From Penium margaritaceum (Eukaryota; Streptophyta; Zygnematophyceae; Desmidiales; Peniaceae): a DNA stretch of 40,227 nt. The stretch lies in NCBI GenBank assembly GCA_023375785.1, contig SZWC01001580.1, positions 100,385 to 140,611 on the forward strand. Direction: 5' to 3'. Shown here piece by piece: positions 1 through 13,205 of this stretch; positions within the stretch are counted from its first letter, which is position 1; each line of letters opens with the position of its first letter. Position numbers and translations under genes: made by a program. The notes beneath the pieces were generated by a model. It saw nothing but the letters and a program-made list of their open reading frames with translations, ran no database searches and was not told the origin of the DNA.

Positions 1-1470
1 CACTAACCATGACCAAAAGAATTTCACAGTGTGTGGTCAACGTTGAAAACTCATAACACGAGTCACAAATGGTCAGAGGGGGAAACAATGGGTTGGGAAC
101 ACTAGTTATCAACTAGCAAGTACAAAGACCTTCAACAAGTAGTGGCACGGTGTGGCTAGCGTTCACAGTGACCAACCAAAGGATGCATACGTCACTGACT
201 TTGACCGAAGCAGTCCACTATGTGTGGTCAACATTGACAACGCATAACATGAATCACACATGGTCAGAGGGAGAGACAATGGTTTGGGAACCCTATTTAT
301 TGACTAGAAAGGACAAATAACTTCAATACGTAGTGGCACGGTGTGGCTAATATGCACACCAAACACAAAACTAGGCATATGTCAGTGACCATGACCGAAT
401 AGTTTCAATATGGGTGGTAAATGTTCACCAATCATAACACGAGTAACAAACGGTCTGAGGGGGAAACAATGGTCTGGGAATATCAGTTCTCAACTAGCAA
501 GTACAACGGCCTCCAATCAGTAGTAGCACGGTGTGGCTACCATGCTCAATGAGCGACCAAAGTAGGCATATGTACTGCCTTTGACCAAAGAAATCCGCTG
601 TGTGTGGTCAACGTTGACAACTCATAATACGAGTCACAAATGGTCAGAGGGGGAAAAAATGGGCTGGGAAGACCAGGCATCAACGAGCAAGCTCAAGGAC
701 CTCCAATAAGATGTTGCACGGTGTGGATACCATGCACGATGACCAACCAAAGTAGGCATATGTCACTGACCATGACCAAAGAATGTCACAATGTGTGGTA
801 AACTTTGACAACTCATAACACGAGTCAAAAATGGTCAGAGTGGAAGATAATGGTTTGTGAATACTAGAAATCGACTAGCAAGTACAAATACCTTCAGTAT
901 GTAGTGGCACAGTGTGGCTACAATGCACAGTGACGAACGAAAGTACGCATATGTCACTGACCATGACCAAAGAATTTCACTTCATGTGGTCAACGTTGAC
1001 GACTCACAACACGAGTCACAGATAGTCAGAGGAGGTAACAAAGGTCTGGGAAGACTAGCTATCAACTAGAAAGTACAAACACCTTCAATACGTAGTGACA
1101 CGGCGTGGTAACCATGTACTGTGTCAAACAAAACTAGGCATATGTCACTGACCATGACCAAAGAATTTCAATATGGGTGGTCAACGTTCACAACCCATAA
1201 CATGAGTCACAAATGGTCAGAGGGGGAAACAATGGGTTGGGAACACTAGTTATCAACCAGAAAGTACAAAGATCTTGTCGTGGTACGGTGTGGCTAGCAT
1301 GCACAATGACCAACCAAAGGATGCATACGTCACTGACTATGACCGAATAAGTCCACTATGTGTGGTCAACATTGACAACTCATAACACGAGTCACAGATG
1401 GTCAGAGGGAGAGCCAATTGTTTGGGAACCCTATGTATTGGCTAGAAAGGACAAAGAACTTCAATATGTA

Positions 1471-1800
1471 GTGGCACGGTGTGGCTACTATGCACACCAA
1501 ACAACCAAACTAGGCTTATGTCACTGACCATGACCAAAGAATTTCAATATGGGTGGTCAACGTTCACCAACCATAACACGAGTCACAAACGGTCAGAGGG
1601 GGAAACAATGGGTTGGGAACACTAGTTATCGACTAGCAAGTACAAATACCTTCAACAAGTAGTGGCACGGTGTGGCTACTATGCACACCAAACAACCAAA
1701 CTAGGCTTATGTCACTGACCATGACCAAAGAATTTCAATATGGGTGGTCAACGTTCACCAACCATAACACGAGTCACAAACGGTCAGAGGGGGAAACAAT
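1471..1800. repeat. One-monomer tandem duplication with C/A hybrid monomer
   Basis: About 139 bp starting at 1471 recurs from 1662, an offset of 191. Both copies carry the uncommon variant ggcttatgtcac instead of ggcatatgtcac. The inserted monomer has a C head and an A middle (gggttgggaacactag). This explains the +190 spacing between landmarks 1319 and 2655. Confidence 0.85.
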
Positions 1801-4800
1801 TGTCTGGGAGTATCAGTTCTCAACTAGCAAGTACAATGACCTTCAATCAGTAGTAGGACAGTGTGGATACCATGCACAATGACTGACCAAAGTAGGCATA
1901 TGTACTGCCTTTGACCAAAGGAATCCGCTGTGGGTTGTCAACATTGACAACTCATTATACGAGTCACAAATGGTCAGAGGGGAAACAATGGTTTTGGAAC
2001 ACCAGGTATCAACTAGCAAGCACAAGGATCTTTAATAATTTGTGGCACGGTGTGGATGCCATGCACGATGACCAACCAAAGTAGGCATATGTCACTGACC
2101 ATGACCAAAGAATGTCACTATGTGTGGTAAACTTTGACAGCTCATAACCCGAGTCACAAATGGTCAAAGTGGAAGATAATGGTTTGTGAATACTAGTTAT
2201 CGACTAGCAAGTACAAATACCTTCCATATGTAGTGGCACAGTGTGGATTCAATGCACAGTGACCAACCAAAGTATGCATTTGTTACTAACCATGACCAGA
2301 AAATTTCACTTCATGTGGTCAACGTTGACAACTCACACCAGGAGTCACAGATAGTCAGAGGGGGGTAACAATGGTTTGGGAAGACTAGGTATCAACTAGA
2401 AAGCACAAAGACCTTCAATACGTAGTGAAACGGCGTGGTAACCATGTACTGTGATAAACCGAACTAGGCATATGTCACTGACCATGACCAAAGAATTTCA
2501 ATATGGCTGGTCAACATTCACAACCGATAACACGAGTCACAAATGGTCAGAGGGGGAAACAATGGGTTGGGAACACTAGTTATCAACTAGCAACTACAAA
2601 GACCTTCAAGAAGTAGTGGCATGGTGTGGCTAAAGTGCACAGTGACCAATCAAAGGAGGCATACGTCACTGACTATGACCGAATAATTCCACTATGTGTG
2701 GTCAACATTGACAACTCATAACACGAGTCACAAATGGTCAGAGGGAAAGACAATGGTTTGGGAACCCTATGTATTGAATAGAAAGGACAAAGAACTTAAA
2801 TACATAGTGGCTCTGTGTGGCTACTATGCACACCAAAGAACGAAACTAGGCATATGTCACTGACCATGACCAAAGAATTTCAATATGTGTGGTCAACGTT
2901 CACCAACCATAACACGAGTGACAAACGGTCAGAGGGGCAAACAATTGTCTGGGAATATCAGTTCTCAACTAGCAAGTACAACGGCCTTCAATCAGGAGTA
3001 GCATGGTGTGGCTGCCATGCACAATGACTGACCAAAGTAGACATATGTAATGCCTTTGACCAAAGGAATCCGCTGTGTGTGGTCAATGTTGACAACTCAT
3101 AATACGAGTCACAAATGGTCAGAGGGGGAAACAATGTTTTGGGAAAACCAGGTATCAACAACCAAGCACAAGGATCTTCAATAAGTTGTGGCACGGTGTG
3201 GATACCATGCACGATGACCAACCAAAGTAGGCATATGTCACTGACCATGACCAAAGGATGTCACTATGTGTGGTAACATTTGACAACTCATACCACGAGT
3301 CACAAATGGTCAGAGTGGAAGATAATGGTTTGTGAATACTAGTTACCGACTAGCAAGTACAAATACCCTCCATATGTAGTGGCACAGTGTGGCTTCAATG
3401 CACAGTGACCAACCAAAGTATGCATATGTCACTGACCATGACCAAAGAATTTCACTTCATGTGGTCAACGTTGAGAAATCACAACACGAGTCACACATAG
3501 TCAGAGGGGGGTAACAATGGTTTCGGAACACTAGCTAGCAAATAGAAAGCACAAAGACCTTCAATACGTAGTGACACGTCGTGGTAACCATGTACAGTGA
3601 CAAACCAAAGTAGGCATATGTCACTAATCATGACCAAAGGAATTTAACAGTGTGTGGTCAACGTTGAAAACTCATAACACGAGTCAAAAATGGTCAGAGG
3701 GGGAAACAATGGGTTGGGAACACTAGTTATCAACTAGCAAGTACAAATACCTTCAACAAGTAGTGGCACGGTGTGGCTAGCGTGCACACTGACCACCCAA
3801 AGGATGCATACGTCACTGACTATGACTGAGGAAGTCCACTATGTGTGGTCAACATTGACATCCCATAATACGAGTCACTAATGGTCGGATGGAGAGACAA
3901 TAGTTTGGGAACCCTATATATTGTCTAGAAAGGACAAAGAACTTCAATACATAGTGGCACGGTGTGGCTACTATGCACACCAAACAACCAAACTAGGCAT
4001 ATGTCACTGACCATGACAAAAGAATTTCAATATGGGTGGTCAACGTTCACCAACCATAACACGAGTCACAAACGGTCAGAGGGGGAAACAATTATCTGGG
4101 AATATCAGTTCTCATTTAGCAAGTACAATGACCTTCAATCAGTAGTAGCACGGTGTGGCTACCATGCACACTGACTGACCAAAGTAGGCATATGTATTGC
4201 CTTTGACCAAAGGAATCCGCTGTGTGTGGTCAACGTTGACAAGTCATAATACGAGTCACAAATGGTCAAAGGGGGAAACGATGGTTTGGGAACACCAGGT
4301 ATCAACTAGCAAGCACAAGGACCTTGAATACGTTGTGGCACGGTGTGGATACCATGCACGATGACCAACCAAACTAGGCATATGTCACTTACAATGACCA
4401 AATACTGTCACTATGTGTGGTAAACGTCGACAACTCATAACAGGAGTCACGAATGGTCTGAGTGGAAGATAATGGTTTGTGCATACTAGTTACCGACGAG
4501 CAAGTACAAGTATCTTCAATATGTAGTGGCACAGTGTGGCTACCATGCACAGTGAAAAACCAAAGTATGCATATGTCACTGACCATGACCAAAGAATTCC
4601 ACTTCATGTGGTCAACGTTGACAAATCACAAGAGGAGTCAAATATAGTCAGAGGGGGGTAACAATGGTTTGGGAAGACTAGCTATCAACTAGAAAGCACA
4701 AAGACCTTCAATATGTAGTGACATGGTATGGTAACCATGTATAGTGACAAACCAAAGTAGGCATATATCACTAACCATGACCAAAAGAATTTCACAGTGT

Positions 4801-5719
4801 GTGGTGAACGTTGAAAAGTCATAACACGAGTCACAAATGGTCAGAGGGGGAAACAATGGGTTGGGAACACTAGTTATCAACTAGCAAGTACAAAGACCCT
4901 CAGCAAGTAGTGGCACGGTGTGGCTAGCGTGCACAGTGACCAACCAAATGATGCATACGTCACTGACTATGACCGAAGATATCCACTATGTGTAGTCAAC
5001 GTTGACAACTCATAACACGAGTCACAAATGGTCAGATGGAGAGACAATGGTTTGGGAACCCTATGTATTGACTAGAAAGGACAAATAACTTTAATACGTA
5101 GTGGCACGGTGTGGCTACTATGCACACCAAACAACCAAACTAGGCATATGTCACTGACCATGACCAAAGAATTTCAATATGGTTGGTCAATGTTCACCAA
5201 CCATAACACGAGTCACAAGCGGTCAGAGGGGGGAACAATTGTCTTGGAGGAATATCAGTTCTCAACTAGCAAGTACAACGACCTTCAATCAGTAGTAGCA
5301 CGGTGTGGCTACAAGGCACAATGACGGACCAAAGTAGGCATATGTACTGCCTTTGACCAAAGAAATCCGCTGTGTGTGGTCAACGTTCACAACTCATAAT
5401 ACGAGTCACAAATGGTCAGAGGGGGAAACAATGGTTTGGGAAAACCAGGTATCAACTAGCAAGCACAAGGACATTCAATAAGTTGTGGCACGGTGTGGAT
5501 ACCATACACGATGACCAACCAAAGCAGACATATGTAACTGGCCATGACCAAAGAATGTCACTATGTGTGGTAAACTTTGACAACTCTTAACACGAGTCAC
5601 AAATGGTCAGAGTGGAAGATAATGGTTTGTGAATACTAGTTATCGACTAGAAAGTACAAATACCTTCCATATGTCGTGTCACACTGTGGCTACAATGCAC
5701 AGTGACCAACCAAAGGATG

Positions 5720-6101
5720 CATATGTCACTGACCATGACCAAAGAATTTCACTTCATGTGGTCAATGTTGATAACTCACAACACGAGTCAAAGATAGTCA
5801 GAGAGGGTAACAATGGTTTGGGAACACTAGCTATCAACTAGAAAGCACAAAGACCTTCAATACGTACTAACACGGCGTGGTAACCATGTACACTGACAAG
5901 CCAAAGTAGGCATATGTCACTGACCATGACCAAAGAATTTCACTTCATGTGGTCAATGTTGATAACTCACAACACGAGTCAAAGATAGTCAGAGAGGGTA
6001 ACAATGGTTTGGGAACACTAGCTATCAACTAGAAAGCACAAAGACCTTCAATACGTACTAACACGGCGTGGTAACCATGTACACTGACAAGCCAAAGTAG
6101 G
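5720..6101. repeat. Exact tandem duplication of one F monomer (2 x 191 bp)
   Basis: By eye 5720-5910 and 5911-6101 are identical or nearly so. They share private variants: gttgataactcac, gtcagagagggtaac, cgtactaacacggcg and cactgacaagcc. This adds one monomer to the HOR and accounts for the 1341-bp spacing from 4949 to 6290. Confidence 0.9.
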
Positions 6102-7092
6102 CATATGTCACTAACCATGACCAAAAGAATTTCACAGTGTGTGATTAATGTTGAAAACTCACAACAGGACTCACAAATGGTCAAAAGGGGAAACGATGGG
6201 TTCGGAACACTAGTTATCGACTAGCAAGTACAAAGACCTTCAACAAGTAGTGGCACGGTGTGGCTAGCGTGCACAGTGGCCAACCAAAAGGATGCATACG
6301 TCACTGACTATGACCAAAGAAGTCCACTATGTGTGGTCAACATTGACAACTCATAACACGAGTCACAAATGGTCAGAGGGAGAGACAATGGTTTGGGAAC
6401 CCTATTTATTGACTAGAAAGGACAAGGAAGTTCAATACGTAGTGGCACGGTGTGGCTACTATGCACACCAAACAACCAAACTAGGCATATGTCACTGACC
6501 ATGACCAAAGAATTTCAATATGGGTGGTAAACGTTCACCAACCATAACACGAGTCACAAATGGTCAGAGGGGGAAATAATGGTTTGGGAATATCAGTTCT
6601 CAACTAGCAAGGACAACGACCTTCAATCAGTAGTAGCACGGTGTGGCTACCATGTACAATGACCGACCAAAGAAGGCATATATACTGCCTTTGACCAAAG
6701 AAATCCTTTGTGTGTGGTCAACGTTCACAACTCATAATACAAGTCACAAATGGTCAGAGGGGGAAACAATGGTTTGGGAACACCAGGTATGAACTAGCAA
6801 GCACAAGGACCTTCAATAAGTTGTGGCACGGTGTGGATACCATGCACGATGACCAACCAAAGCAGGCATATGTAACTGACCATGACCAAAGAATGTCACT
6901 ATGTGTGGTAAACTTTGACAACTCATAACACAAGTCACAAATGGTCAGAGTGGAAGCTAATGCTTTGTGGATACTAGTTATCGACTAGCAAGTACAAATA
7001 CCTTCCATATGTAGTGGCACACTGTGGCTACAATGCACAGTGACCAACCAAAGTGTGCATATGTCACTGTCCATGACCAAAGAATTTCACTT

Positions 7093-7666
7093 CATGTGGT
7101 CAATGTTGATAACTCACAACACGAGTCAAAGATAGTCAGAGAGGGTAACAATGGTTTGGGAACACTAGCTATCAACTAGAAAGCACAAAGACCTTCAATA
7201 CATACTGACACGGCGTGGTAACCATGAAGAGTGACAAACCAAAGTAGGCATATGTCACTGACCATGACCAAAGAATGTCACTATGTGTGGTAAACTTTGA
7301 CAACTCTTAACACGAGTCACAAATGGTCAGAGGGGGAAACAATGGTTTGGGAACACTAGCTATCAACTAGAAAGCACAAAGACCTTCAATACATACTGAC
7401 ACGGCGTGGTAACCATGAAGAGTGACAAACCAAAGTAGGCATATGTCACTGACCATGACCAAAGAATTTCACTTCATGTGGTCAATGTTGATAACTCACA
7501 ACACGAGTCAAAGATAGTCAGAGAGGGTAACAATGGTTTGGGAACACTAGCTATCAACTAGAAAGCACAAAGACCTTCAATACATACTGACACGGCGTGG
7601 TAACCATGAAGAGTGACAAACCAAAGTAGGCATATGTCACTAACCATTACCAAAAGAATTTCACAG
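7093..7666. repeat. F - hybrid - F triplet, two extra monomers
   Basis: The heads are at 7093 (F), 7284 (hybrid) and 7475 (F). The outer two are F monomers sharing gttgataactcac and accatgaagagtgac. The middle unit has an E-like head (gtggtaaactttgac, caactcttaacacgag), a gggggaaacaatgg middle and an F tail with the same accatgaagagtgac. The spacing from 6290 to 7819 (1529 bp) is the normal HOR plus two monomers. Confidence 0.87.
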
Positions 7667-7819
7667 AGTGTGATCAATGTTGAAAACTCACAACACGTGT
7701 CACAAATGGTGAGAGGGGGAAACGATGGGTTGGGAACACTAGTTATCGACTAGAAAGTACAAAGACCTTCAACAAGTAGTGGCATGGTGTGGCTAGCGTG
7801 CACAATGACCAACCAAAAG

Positions 7820-9728
7820 GATGCATACGTCACTGACTATGACCGAAGAAGTCCACTATGTGTGGTCAACATTGACAACTCATAACACAAGTCACAAATG
7901 GTCAAAGGGAGAGAAAATGGTTTGGGAACCCTATGTATGGACTAGAAAGGATAATGAAATTCAATACGTAGTGGCACGGTGTGGCTACTATGCACACCAA
8001 ACAACCAAACTAGGCATATGTCACTGACCATGACCAAAGAATTTCAATATGGGTGGTGAACGTTCACCAACCATAACACGAGACACAATTGGTCAGAGGG
8101 GGAAATAATGATCTAGGAATATCAGTTCTCAATTAGCAAGTACAACAAAATTCAATCAGTAGTAGCACAGTGTACTACCATGCACATTGACCGACCAAAG
8201 TAGGCATTTGTACTGCCTTTGACCAAAGAAATCCGCTGTGTGTGGTCAACGTTGACAAGTCATAATACGATTCACAAATGATCAGGGGGGGATATAATGG
8301 TTTGGGAACACCAGGTATGAACTAGATAGCACAAGGACCTTCAATAATTTGTGGCACGGTGTGGCTACCATGCACAATGACTGACCAAAGTAGGCATATG
8401 TACTGCAATTGACCAAAGAAATCCGCTGTGTGTGGTCAACGTTGACAACTCATAATATGAGTCAAAAATGGTCAGAGGGGGAAAGAATGGTTTGGGAACA
8501 CCACGTATCAACTAGCAAGCACAAGGACCTTGAATAAGTTATGGAACGGTGTGGATACCATTCACGGTGACCAAGCAAAGTAGGCATATGTCGCGGACCA
8601 TGATCAAAGAATGTCACTATGTGTGGTAAACTTTGATGACTCATAACACGAGTCACGAATGGTCAGAGTGGAAGATGATGGTTTGTGAATACTAGTTATC
8701 GACTAGCAAGTACGAATACCTTCAACATGTAGTGGTACAATGTGGCGACCATGTACAGTGACCAACCAAAGTATGCATATGTCACTGACCATGACCAGCG
8801 AATTTCACTTCATGTTGTCAACATTGACAACTCACAACACGAGTCACAGATAGTCAGAGGGGGGTAACAATGGTCTGGGAACACTACCTATCTACTAGAA
8901 AGCACAGAGACCTTCAATAATGTGTGGCACGGTGTGGTTACCATGCACAATGACCGACCGAAGTAGGCATATGCACTGCCTTTGACCAAAGAAATCCGCT
9001 GTGTGTGGTCAACGTTGACACCTCATAATATGAGTCACAAATGGTCAGAGGGGGAAACAATGGTTTGGGAACACCAGGTATTAACTAGCAAGTACAAGGA
9101 CCTTCAATAAGTTGTGGCACGGTGTGGATACCATGCACGATGACCAACCAAAGTAGGCATATGTCACTGACCATGACCAAATAATGTCACTATGTGTGGT
9201 AAACATTGACAACTCATAACACGAGTCACAAATGGTTAGAGTGCAAGATAATGGTTTGTGAATACTAGTTATCGACTAGCAAGTACAAATACCTTCAATA
9301 TGTAGTTGCACAGTATGGCTACCATGCACAGTGACGAACCAAAGTATGCATATGTCATTGACCATGACCAAGGAATTCCACTTCATGTGGTTAACGTTGA
9401 CAACTCACAATACGAGTCACAGCTAGTCAGAGGGGGGTAACAATGGTTTGGGAAGACTAGCTATGAACTAGAAAGCATAAAGACCTTCAATACGTAGTGA
9501 AACGGCGTGGTAACCATGTACAGTGACAAACCAAAGTAGACATATGTCACTAACCATGATTAGAAGAATTTCACAGTGTGTGGTCAACGTTGAAAACTCA
9601 TAACACGAGTCACAAATAGTCAGAGGGGGAAACAATGGGTTCGGAACACTAGCTATCAACCAGCAAGTACAAAGACCTTCAAAAAGTAGTGGCACGGTCT
9701 GGCTAGCAAGCATAGTGACCAACCAAAG
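7820..9728. repeat. Expanded HOR of ten monomers (extra D/E/F block)
   Basis: The monomer order reads B-C-D-D'-E-F-D-E-F-A, against the usual six. At about 8350 a C-type tail re-enters after a D body, giving D'. At about 8930 an F body switches into a C tail (atgcactgcctttgacc, gaaatccgctg), followed by D-E-F. The landmark spacing of 1909 bp equals 1146 plus four monomers. Confidence 0.82.
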
Positions 9729-10723
9729 GATGCATACGTCACTGACTATGACCGAAGAAGTCCAATATGTGTGGTCAACATTGACAACTCATAACATGAG
9801 TCACAAATGGTCAGAGGGAGAGATAATGGTTTGTAAACCCTATGTATCAACTAGAAAGGACAAACAACTTCAATACGTAGTGGCACGGTGTGGCTACTAT
9901 GCACACAAAACAACAAAACTAGGCATATGTCACTGACCATGACCAAATAATTTCAATATGGGTGGTCAACGTTCACCAACCATAACACGAGTCACAGATG
10001 GTCAGAGAGGGCAACAATGGTCTGGGAATATCAGTTCTGAACTAACAAGTACAACGACCTTCAATCAGTAGTAGCACGGTGTGACTACCATGCACAACGA
10101 CCGACCAAAGTGGGAATATGTACTGCCTTTGACGAACGAAATCCGCTGTGTGTGGTCAACGTTGACAACTCATAATACGAGTCAAAAATGGTCAGAGGGG
10201 AAAACAATGGGTTGGGAACACCAGGTATCAACTAGCAAGCACAAGGACCTTCAATAAGTTCTAGCATGGTGTGGACACCATGCACGATGACCAACCAAAG
10301 TAGGCATATGTCACTGACCATGACCAAAGAATGTCACTATGTGTGGTGACCTTTGACGACTCATGACACGAGTCACAAATGGTCAGGGTGGAAGATAATG
10401 GTTTGTGAATACTAGTTATCAACTAGCAAGTACAAATACCTTCAGTATGTAGTGGCACAATGTGGATACTATGCACAGTGACCAGCCAAAGTATGCATAT
10501 GCCACTGACCATGACAAACGAATTTCACTTCATCTGGTCAGCGTTGACAACTCACAACATGAATCACAGACAGTAAGAGGGGGGTAACAATGGTTTGGGC
10601 ACACTAGCTATCAACTAGAAAGCACAAAGACCTTCAATGCGTAGTGAAACATCGTGGTAACCATGTACGGTGACAAACCAAAGTAGGCATTTGTCACTGA
10701 CCATGACCAAAAGAATTTCACAG

Positions 10724-10914
10724 TGTGTGGTCAACATTGAAACCTCATAACACGAGTCCAAAATGGTCAGAGGGGGGAAACAATGGGTTGGGAACACTAG
10801 GTATTAACTAGCAATTACAAAGACATTCAACAAGTAGTGGCACGGTGTGGCTAGCTACACAGAGACCAACCAAAGGATGCATACGTCACTGACTATGACC
10901 GAAGAAGTCCACTA
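10724..10914. repeat. Satellite monomer type A
   Basis: Diagnostic features across the array are gttgaaaactcataac near the head, gaaacaatgggttggg in the middle, ccttcaacaagtagtgg, ggctagcgtgcacag, and the tail ggatgcatacgtcactgac followed by ccgaagaagtcc. The tail is the landmark used to count HORs. Confidence 0.88.
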
Positions 10915-11105
10915 TGTGTGGTCAACATTGACAACTCATAACACGAGTCACAAATAGTCTGAGGGAGAGACAACGGTTTTGGAACCCTATGTATCGACTA
11001 GAAAGGACAAAGAACTTCAATACGTAGTGGCACGTTGTGGCTACTATGCACACCAAACAACCAAACTAGGCATATGTTACTGACCATGACCAAAGAATTG
11101 CAATA
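10915..11105. repeat. Satellite monomer type B
   Basis: Diagnostic features are gtcaacattgacaactc at the head, gggagagacaatgg, gaaccctatgta, gaaaggacaaagaac, ggctactatgcacacc and caaacaaccaaactagg. In most HORs a frame of about 79 codons runs from the end of A through B. It ends at a fixed stop and breaks freely between copies. Confidence 0.88.
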
Positions 11106-11293
11106 TGGGTGGTCAACATTCACCAACCATAACACGAGTCACAAACGGTCAAAGGGGGAAAAAATGATCTGCGAATATCAGTTCTCAACTAGAAAGTACA
11201 ATGACCTTCAATCAGTACTAGCACAATCTGGCTACCATGCACAATAACCAACCAACGTAGGCATATGTACTGCCTTTGACCAAAGAAATCCGC
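11106..11293. repeat. Satellite monomer type C
   Basis: Diagnostic features are the head tgggtggtcaacgttcacc, caaacggtcagagg, aatatcagttctcaac, ccttcaatcagtagtagc, and the tail catatgtactgcctttgacc with gaaatccgctg. C heads are also found joined to A bodies in some HORs (see variant A2). Confidence 0.88.
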
Positions 11294-11484
11294 TGTGTGG
11301 TCAACGTTGACAACACATAATACGAGTCACAGATCTTCAGAGGGGGAAACAATGGTTTGGGAACACCAGGTATCAACTATCAAGCACAAGGACCTTGAAT
11401 AGGTTGTGGCATGGTGTGGATACCATGCACGATGACCAACCAAAGTAGGCATATGTCACTGACAATGACCAAATAATGTCACTA
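11294..11484. repeat. Satellite monomer type D
   Basis: Diagnostic features are cataatacgagtc, gaacaccaggtatc, gcacaaggacc, caataagttgtgg and gataccatgcacgatgacc. D most often keeps the perfect 12-bp dyad GTCAACGTTGAC at the head, for example at 9008-9019. Confidence 0.88.
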
Positions 11485-11675
11485 TTTGTGGTAAACTATG
11501 ACAATTCATAACACGAGTCACAAATGGTCAGAGTGGAAGGTAATGGTTTGTGAATACTAGTTATGAAGTAGCAAGAACAAACACCTTCAATATGTAGTGG
11601 CACAGTGTGGCTACAATGCACAGTGACCAACCAAGGTATGCACATGTCACTGACCATGACCAAAGAATTTCACTT
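11485..11675. repeat. Satellite monomer type E
   Basis: Diagnostic features are gtggtaaactttgac, gagtggaagataatgg, tttgtgaatactag, tacaaataccttcaatatg and agtatgcatatg. E is the monomer missing from the short HOR near 20630. Confidence 0.88.
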
Positions 11676-11866
11676 CATGTGGTCAATGTTGACAACTCAC
11701 AACACGACTCACAGATAGTCAGAGGGGTAACAATGGTTTGGGAAGACTAGCTATCAACTAGAAAGCACAAAGACCTTCAATACGTAGTGACACGGCGTGG
11801 TAACCATGTACAGTGACAAACCAAAGAAGGAATATGTCAATAACCATGACCAAAAGAATTTCACAA
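11676..11866. repeat. Satellite monomer type F
   Basis: Diagnostic features are cttcatgtggtcaatgttg, cacagatagtcag, ggtaacaatgg, gaagactagctatc, gtgacacggcgtggtaacc and ccatgaccaaaagaatttc. A sub-variant with gaactagaaagcataaag recurs at about 9468, 16310 and 18590. Confidence 0.88.
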
Positions 11867-13014
11867 TGTGTGTGTTTTCAACGTTGAAAACTCATAACAT
11901 GAGTCACAAATTGTTAGAGGGGGAAACAATGGGTTGGAAACACTATTTATCAACTAGCAAGTACAAATACCTTCAACAAATAGTGGCACGGTGTGGCTAG
12001 CTTGCACAGTGACAAACCAAAGGATGCATATGTCACTGACTATGACCGAAGAAGTCCACTATGTGTGGTCAACATTGACAACTCATAACACGAGTCACAA
12101 ATGGACAGAGGGAGAGACAATGGTTTGGGAACTCTATGTATCGACTAGAAAGGACAAAGAACTTCAACGCGTAGTGGCACGGTGTGGCTACTATGCACAC
12201 TAAACAACCAAACTAGGCATATGTCACTGACCATGACCAGAGAATTTCGATATGGGTGGTCAACGTTCACCAACCATAACACGAGTCACAAACGGTCAAA
12301 GGGGAAAACAATGTTCTGGAAATATCAGTTCTCAACTAGCAAGTACAACGACCTTCAATCAGTAGTAGCACGGTGTGGCTACCATGCACAATGACCGAAC
12401 AAAGTAGGCATATGTACTGCCTTTGACCAAAGAAATCCGCTGTTTGTGGTCAATATTGACAACTCATAATACGAGTCACAGATGGCCAGAGGGGGAAACA
12501 ATGATATGGGAACACCAGGTATCAGCTAGCAAACACAAGGACCTTCAATAAGTTGTGGCACGGTGTGGATACCATGCACGATGACCAACCAAAGTAGGCA
12601 TATGTCACTGACCATGACCAAATAATGTCACTATGTGTGGTAAACTTTGACAACTCATAACACGAGTCACAAATGGTCAGAGTGGAAGATAATGGTTTGT
12701 GACTATTAGTTATCGACTAGCAAGTACAAATACCTTCAATATGTAGTGGAACCGTGTGGCTACAATGCACAGTGACCAACCAAAGTATGCATATGTCACT
12801 GACCATGACCAAAGGATATCACTTCATGTGGTCAATATTGACAACTCGCAACACGGGTCACTGATAGTCAGAGGGGGTAACAATGATTTGGGAAGACTAG
12901 CTATCAACTAGAAGCACAAAGATCTTCAATACCTAGTGACACGGCGTGGTAACCATGTACAGTGACAAACGAAAGTAGGCATATGTCACTCACCATGACC
13001 AAAGAATTTCAATA

Positions 13015-13205
13015 TGGGTGGTCAACGTTCACAACCCATAACACGAGTCACAAATGGTCTGAGGGGGAAACAATGGGTTGGGAACACTAGTTATCAACTA
13101 GAAAGTACAAATACCTTCAACAAGTAGTGGCACGGTGTGGCTAGCGTGCACTGTGACCAACCAAAGGATGCATACGTCACTGACTATGACCGAAGAAGTC
13201 CACTA
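13015..13205. repeat. Variant monomer A2: C-like head joined to an A body
   Basis: The head reads tgggtggtcaacgttcacaa, as in type C, instead of the A head tgtgtggtcaacgttgaaaa. The body and tail (gaaacaatgggttggg, ggctagcgtgc, ggatgcatacgtcac) are type A. The same hybrid recurs at about 1174, 2506, 21966, 26537, 29597, 33266 and 34424. It usually follows an F tail with ctaggcatatgtcactgacc rather than the usual catatgtcactaacc. It looks like one ancestral C/A recombinant that then spread. Confidence 0.8.

Larger units (their letters stand above)
10724..11866. repeat. Representative higher-order repeat unit A-B-C-D-E-F
   Basis: This is a complete, regular copy used here to define the unit. 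Monomers are counted from the tgtgtggt-like head: A 10724-10914, B 10915-11105, C 11106-11293, D 11294-11484, E 11485-11675 and F 11676-11866. Lengths are 191, 191, 188, 191, 191 and 191; C is short because the C/D boundary has lost two bases of a tgtgtg run. The next A begins at about 11867. Monomers of the same type from different HORs look far more alike than different types within one HOR, which is the defining property of a higher-order repeat. Confidence 0.92.
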
